Shown here piece after piece: positions 49,584 through 53,408 of a DNA stretch of 53,408 nucleotides. Both the position numbers and the translations under genes were made by a program. The stretch's first letter is position 1; every line of letters begins with the position of its first letter. Source of the DNA: Acidobacteriota bacterium (GTDB lineage: Bacteria; Acidobacteriota; Terriglobia; Terriglobales; Acidobacteriaceae); NCBI GenBank assembly GCA_021781495.1, contig JAJXWS010000013.1:1-53408 (forward strand), written 5' to 3'. The notes beneath the pieces were generated by a model. It was not told where the DNA came from. It did no database searches and saw nothing but the letters and a program-made list of their open reading frames with translations.

Positions 49584-51608
49584 TTGATGCCCGACGGTTA
49601 CTATTTGCCCGCGCTGGTGCTCACGGTGCTTTTGTTGCCGGCCTTCGTGCAGCTCTACCGGCGCTCGCGGGATACGCGCATCCTGCTCTGGCTGCTGGGC
49701 TTCGCCTTTGCCGCCCTGCGCATGCTGCAGGCCTTCCGCCTGGGCTTGTGGGACCTCTCCGATCCTGCGGTACATCCCTGGTTAGTTGCCGCCGGGCAGG
49801 TGTGCGTGCAGATCAGCTACGCCCTATTTCTGGCTTCGCTGTCGCCGCTGGGCTTTCGCATTGGCCGGGTGCGCGTTCTCTACGCCATTCCTTTTACGGT
49901 TCCGCTGACGGTGTACGCGCTCGTGCTGTATGGCCATTATCACGGCCAGACCCCCGGCGGACTGCCGTTCCTCATCTTCCCGGCGCTTGGGGCGCTCTCG
50001 CTGCTGGTGGGTTGTTTCTGGAGCATCACCCGCGGCAGCATGCCCATCTGGACAGGGCTGGCGCTGTGCATCATCCTGGGCGGCACGGCGTTGCGCGTTT
50101 CGGTGACGGGCGGCGCGGCCGCGGCGCTGCTCTTTGTCGAGTGCTCCGCTTATTTGATTACCGCGCTGCTGGTTCTGTATGTTTTTCGCCGCGCCACGCT
50201 GGGAACCGTGCTTGGCATACTGGGCTTTCTGGCATGGTCCATGCGCGGGGCAGAGGTTCTGCCGGGTTCCATCTCCAGCCCTGTGATCCTCTCTGCCATT
50301 CAGATGTTCGTCATCTATGGCCGGGTGCTCGCCGTCCTTGGGCTGATCCTCATCGCCCTTGAAAACGAGATTGCCGTGCACGAGGCTGCCAAGGAGCGCG
50401 AGCGCGGCGCCCGCAAGGAACTGGAAGCCTACACCGGGCTGACCCTGGCTCGGCGCCGCATGGAGGACTTTGACCGCCAGGGAACGGAGATCTGCAAGAC
50501 CGTGGTGGCGCATAGCCGCTTTTCGCAGGCTGCGCTCATGCTGCTGCAGGGGCATTCGCGCTATCACCTGGCGGGAGCAGCCGGCTTTGAAGATGCAGCC
50601 GTGAACGCTCTTGATGCCCTTGCGCTGCGCATTCCGGTCGAGGGCTTTCTCGCGCCCGGCTCACTGGAGCCTGCCGTCGAGGATGCGCAAACCTATCGCC
50701 TGAACTTTACCCCGTGGCTGCTGCCGGGTGACGACCTGGAACGCCTGCGCCTGACCTCGGTTTTTGCCGTGCCGCTGCGTGGCGCCAACGCCACGGAGGG
50801 CGCGCTGCTTCTGGCCAGTCCGCGCGACCCCTTGCGGCCGCTTGCGGCCCATGACCTGCTGCCCGTGGAGGTTCTGGCCGCGCGCATCCAGGCGCACCGC
50901 ACCCAGACGCAGATGCTTGAGAAGCTGGTGGATGCGGAGAAGTTTGCCGGACTGGGCCAACTGGCCGGCAACGTCACCCGCCAGTTCAACAACCCCCTCA
51001 CGGTGATCCTTGGCTATGCTTCGCTGCTGGAGGAGGCCGAAGACCTGAACGACCAGTCTCGCCGCGGCGTTACGGCCATCTTGAATGAGGCGCGCTCCAT
51101 GCGCTCCACGCTGGAGAGCCTCTCGCGCATGTCGCACTCCCAGGACGAGCACTTCGCCGCCATTTCTGTTACTGAGCTGCTGGCCGATATGGAGCAACTC
51201 CACCGCTCGGAGTTCATGCATCGCTCCATCAATTTCCGGCTCAACGTTCCGCCCACGCTGCCCCGCGTTCTCGGCAACTCGCAGCAGGTTCGGCAGGCTG
51301 TTCTCTACTGCCTGCAGTTTGCCATTGAGGCGGTGGAGACCCTGGACTCCGGTCTGGAAAGGACCGTCCGCATCGACGCCTCGGCCGAGGCCGAATGCAT
51401 CAAGATCGTCATTACGCACACCGGCCCCGGTTTCCTGCATCCCGCCCGCGCCTTTGACCCCTTTGTGCCCGCGCAGGCCAGCGGAGAAACCGCCGGCCTG
51501 GGCCTGAGCCTCTGCGCAACCATCCTGCGGGAAAACAACGGCCGCATCTCTGCCATGAACGTGAAGCCGCGCGGAGCGGCCATCGTTCTCGAACTGCAGA
51601 TCGCCTAG
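49584..51608 (+). CDS. 7TM-GAF protein with a degenerate histidine-kinase core (pseudokinase)
   Basis: The protein has 674 residues from the TTG at 49584 (an ATG follows directly at 49587; AAGGAG is 10-13 bases upstream). Seven or so N-terminal membrane helices (about 8-260) precede a short coiled coil, a GAF domain (about 295-430, VVAHSRFSQAALMLLQGHSRYHLAGAAGFE) and a HisKA/HATPase-like module. The dimerisation helix reads GLGQLAGNVTRQFNNPLTVILGYASLLEE, where kinases have AHD/EFNN; the phospho-His is Arg466 and the acidic neighbour Gln467. The N-box Asn is Phe579 and the G1 Asp is His612 (THTGPGF). G2 (AGLGLSLCATI) survives. Autophosphorylation is therefore unlikely; a sensory scaffold is more plausible. 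It lies 90 bases before the S9 peptidase gene. Confidence 0.85.
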   Translation: MMPDGYYLPALVLTVLLLPAFVQLYRRSRDTRILLWLLGFAFAALRMLQAFRLGLWDLSDPAVHPWLVAAGQVCVQISYALFLASLSPLGFRIGRVRVLYAIPFTVPLTVYALVLYGHYHGQTPGGLPFLIFPALGALSLLVGCFWSITRGSMPIWTGLALCIILGGTALRVSVTGGAAAALLFVECSAYLITALLVLYVFRRATLGTVLGILGFLAWSMRGAEVLPGSISSPVILSAIQMFVIYGRVLAVLGLILIALENEIAVHEAAKERERGARKELEAYTGLTLARRRMEDFDRQGTEICKTVVAHSRFSQAALMLLQGHSRYHLAGAAGFEDAAVNALDALALRIPVEGFLAPGSLEPAVEDAQTYRLNFTPWLLPGDDLERLRLTSVFAVPLRGANATEGALLLASPRDPLRPLAAHDLLPVEVLAARIQAHRTQTQMLEKLVDAEKFAGLGQLAGNVTRQFNNPLTVILGYASLLEEAEDLNDQSRRGVTAILNEARSMRSTLESLSRMSHSQDEHFAAISVTELLADMEQLHRSEFMHRSINFRLNVPPTLPRVLGNSQQVRQAVLYCLQFAIEAVETLDSGLERTVRIDASAEAECIKIVITHTGPGFLHPARAFDPFVPAQASGETAGLGLSLCATILRENNGRISAMNVKPRGAAIVLELQIA

Positions 51609-51698
51609 CGCGCCGGGGTTCCTGCGCACCCATCCCGCGGGGTGTACACTTCTTCTTCGCGCCCGGGCCTGCATGCGCCGTGCGCTGGCAGGAAATTC

Positions 51699-53408
51699 AT
51701 GCGCAAATATCCGTTCGTCCTCTCCTTTGCCTTCGTCCTTGCCTCCACCCTTCTCACCACTGCCCAGTCTGCCAGGCATCCCATGACCTTTGAGGACATG
51801 ATGCAGATGAAGCGCCTGGGCGATACCGCTGTCTCGCCCGACGGCCAGTGGCTGGCCTATGGCGTTACCACCGTCCATCTGGACCAGAACTCCAAAACGG
51901 CGGAGCTGTGGCTGCAGCGCATCAAGGGGGGCGAGCCGCAAAAGCTCTCCGTGGGCCAGCCCGGCGACGGCGGCCTGCAGTTTTCCACGGACGGCAAGCG
52001 CATCCTCTTTCTCAGCAGCCGCGAGGGTGGCCAGCAGGTGTGGCTGGCGGACTTCGATCCTGCGACCGGCGCAACGAGCAACGCAAAGAAGCTGACGGCA
52101 ATTGCCACGGAGGCCGACAACGCCCTGTGGTCACCCGACGGGCGCTCCATCGTCTTCACGTCCTTCGTTTATCCTGACTGCCCGGCGATCAGCCCGGCGG
52201 ACGGCGGAGCCGGAGACCGTTGCAACGCGGAAAAGGACAAGGCCGCTGCGGCCAGTCCCGTGAAGGCGCAGATATGGACCCACCTGCTCTATCGGCACTG
52301 GAACCACTACACGGGCGACAAGCGCAGTCATCTCTTTCTGCTCTCTGTGGCGGATGGCGCGGTGCGCGACCTGACGCCCGGAGAGACGCAGGACGTTCCG
52401 CCCTTCTCGCTTGAGGGAGGTGGTTGCGGCTGCGCCTTCTCGCCGGACTCAAAGGAGCTGGCATTTACCGAGAACCCCGATCCAGTTCCCGCCCTCAGCA
52501 CCAGCCCACGCATCTACACTCTTGACCTGACCAACTCCGCGGCCAGGCCCGTGCAGATCAGCACCTCCGCCGGAGGCAACTTCAACCCCGCTTACTCGCC
52601 CGACAGCAAATACCTCGCCTGGCGCTCGCAGCTCCGCCCCGGCTACGAAAGCGACAAGTTCCGCCTCGTCCTCTATGACCGCCAGACCAAGGCGATCAAG
52701 GACCTGCTGCCGAAGTTCGATCGCTGGGTGGATGAGTTTGCGTGGGGGCCCGACTCGCGCGAGATCTACTTTGCGGCAGGAGACAAGGGCGCGGAACCCG
52801 TCTTCCGGGTTGCGCTGGATGGGAAGTCCTCGCTGCTTCTGGACGATGGAGAGTTGTCCGGTCTTCATCCGCTGGCAGGGCAAAGCATTGTTGCCGATCG
52901 CATGACGGTTGAAGCCCCCGGCGAAGTCGGGGTCGTGACGTACACGCTTCCGCCTGCCGATTGCACAGGAGGAGACTGCCCGGGCAGTGGCGCCGGCTGG
53001 AAGCCCGTCACTCACCTCAACGACACCTTGCTCGCGCAACTTAACTTGCCCAGGATGCAATCCTTCTGGTTCACCGCGGCCGATGGCACCAAGCTCCAGG
53101 GTTTTGTCCTCCCACCGCCAGGCTTTGATTCGAACAAGAAGTACCCTGTGAAGTTCCTGATTCACGGCGGGCCGCAGGGTGCGTGGGATCAGTCGTGGTC
53201 GTATCGCTGGAACCCGGAGCTCTTCGCCGCCAACGGCTACGTCGTGGTCATGGTGAACCCGCGCGGCAGCACCGGCTACGGACAGGCTGTTGTGGATGGC
53301 GTGAACGGGGACTGGGGCGGCAAGCCCTTTACGGACCTGATGGCGGGCCTGGACTACGCCGAGCAGCACTACCCCTTCATCGACAAGTCCCGCGAGTGCG
53401 CCCTCGGC
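51699..53408 (+). CDS. Exported S9-family (prolyl oligopeptidase/DPP-like) peptidase, 3' end outside the window
   Basis: 570 codons are present, open to the last base. The ATG at 51699 follows AGGAA and starts a signal peptide (VLSFAFVLASTLLTTAQS). The N-terminal beta-propeller has WD40/TolB-like blades: TFEDMMQMKRLGDTAVSPDGQWLAYG, ALWSPDGRSIVFTS, CAFSPDSKELAFTENPD, PAYSPDSKYLAWRS and DEFAWGPDSREIYFAAG. Then comes the start of the alpha/beta-hydrolase domain: FWFTAADGTKLQGFVLPPPGF, KFLIHGGPQGAWDQSWSYRWNPELFAANGYVVVMVNPRGSTGYGQ and GGKPFTDLMAGLDY. The catalytic Ser, Asp and His lie beyond the window. Two Cys-rich insertions (YPDCPAIS..GDRC and PPADCTGGDC) may form disulfides. It probably acts on peptides in the periplasm. 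Confidence 0.93.
   Translation, partial: MRKYPFVLSFAFVLASTLLTTAQSARHPMTFEDMMQMKRLGDTAVSPDGQWLAYGVTTVHLDQNSKTAELWLQRIKGGEPQKLSVGQPGDGGLQFSTDGKRILFLSSREGGQQVWLADFDPATGATSNAKKLTAIATEADNALWSPDGRSIVFTSFVYPDCPAISPADGGAGDRCNAEKDKAAAASPVKAQIWTHLLYRHWNHYTGDKRSHLFLLSVADGAVRDLTPGETQDVPPFSLEGGGCGCAFSPDSKELAFTENPDPVPALSTSPRIYTLDLTNSAARPVQISTSAGGNFNPAYSPDSKYLAWRSQLRPGYESDKFRLVLYDRQTKAIKDLLPKFDRWVDEFAWGPDSREIYFAAGDKGAEPVFRVALDGKSSLLLDDGELSGLHPLAGQSIVADRMTVEAPGEVGVVTYTLPPADCTGGDCPGSGAGWKPVTHLNDTLLAQLNLPRMQSFWFTAADGTKLQGFVLPPPGFDSNKKYPVKFLIHGGPQGAWDQSWSYRWNPELFAANGYVVVMVNPRGSTGYGQAVVDGVNGDWGGKPFTDLMAGLDYAEQHYPFIDKSRECALG

Noticed and set aside
1..53408. CRISPR arrays, tRNA or rRNA genes
   Set aside because: No regularly spaced direct repeats, cloverleaf-like segments with a TTCGANNC arm, or rRNA signatures were noticed on either strand. 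A covariance search would be decisive.

Overview
The window looks like the chromosome of an acidobacterium of the Terriglobia/Acidobacteriaceae type. This is inferred from gene content: tandem CRTAC1-type FG-GAP proteins, a CadC-like winged-helix protein with one membrane anchor, many exported proteins of unknown function, a rich set of plant-polysaccharide genes and palindromic REP-type repeats. Most of the window is GC-rich. The first 3.9 kb read by eye as clearly more AT-rich and look like an accessory patch. I saw no rRNA, tRNA or CRISPR array.

Layout. 1-4.3 kb: an exported FG-GAP protein, a protein with an M48-like domain that has lost its zinc motif, a decayed ORF, and a REP-associated transposase (RAYT) flanked by inverted REPs, followed by a second REP cluster. 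4.3-7.6 kb: a YncE-like propeller and an OmpR-type two-component system. 7.8-13 kb: a small Cys/His protein, a UGT-like glycosyltransferase, an exported metallo-hydrolase and the translational GTPase TypA/BipA. 13-18.9 kb: a MacAB-like exporter operon (fusion protein, FtsX-type permease, ATPase), divergent from a membrane-anchored wHTH regulator and a small exported protein. 19-26.2 kb: a uronate/pectin locus with a DUF4861 protein, a LacI regulator, an exported cupin, kduD, kduI, a PfkB (KDG-type) kinase and a GH43 enzyme. 26.3-31.5 kb: a tryptophanase, a GH8 exo-oligoxylanase-like enzyme, an exported protein of unknown function and a FucP-like sugar symporter. 31.7-34.8 kb: a ferritin-VIT1 fusion and a CocE/NonD hydrolase. 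34.9-41.9 kb: protoporphyrinogen oxidase divergent from cydAB, a radical SAM/SPASM protein and a tandem universal stress protein. 42-45.9 kb: two tandem CRTAC1 paralogues. 46-53.4 kb: a ComF-like phosphoribosyltransferase, an HNH endonuclease, a second universal stress protein, a LolA-like exported protein, a 7TM-GAF protein with a degenerate histidine-kinase core, and the start of an S9 peptidase that runs off the window.

How it fits together. The sugar locus forms a coherent route from oligogalacturonide products to KDPG: KduI, then KduD, then the KDG kinase. TAACG-centred palindromes at its promoters are the likely targets of the LacI protein. The hemG/cydAB/radical SAM/Usp block shares near-identical GTGAT-N4-ATCAC palindromes, consistent with a CRP/FNR-family regulator of low-oxygen or respiratory genes. 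The same motif also lies upstream of the exporter operon.

The observations I would follow first are the pseudo-histidine kinase, the catalytically dead M48-like protein, the small Cys/His protein that may have a CheD/CNF-like deamidase active site, the shared CRP/FNR-type palindromes, and the 27-codon leader ORF before lacI. All functional calls rest on reading motifs by eye. No database search was run.
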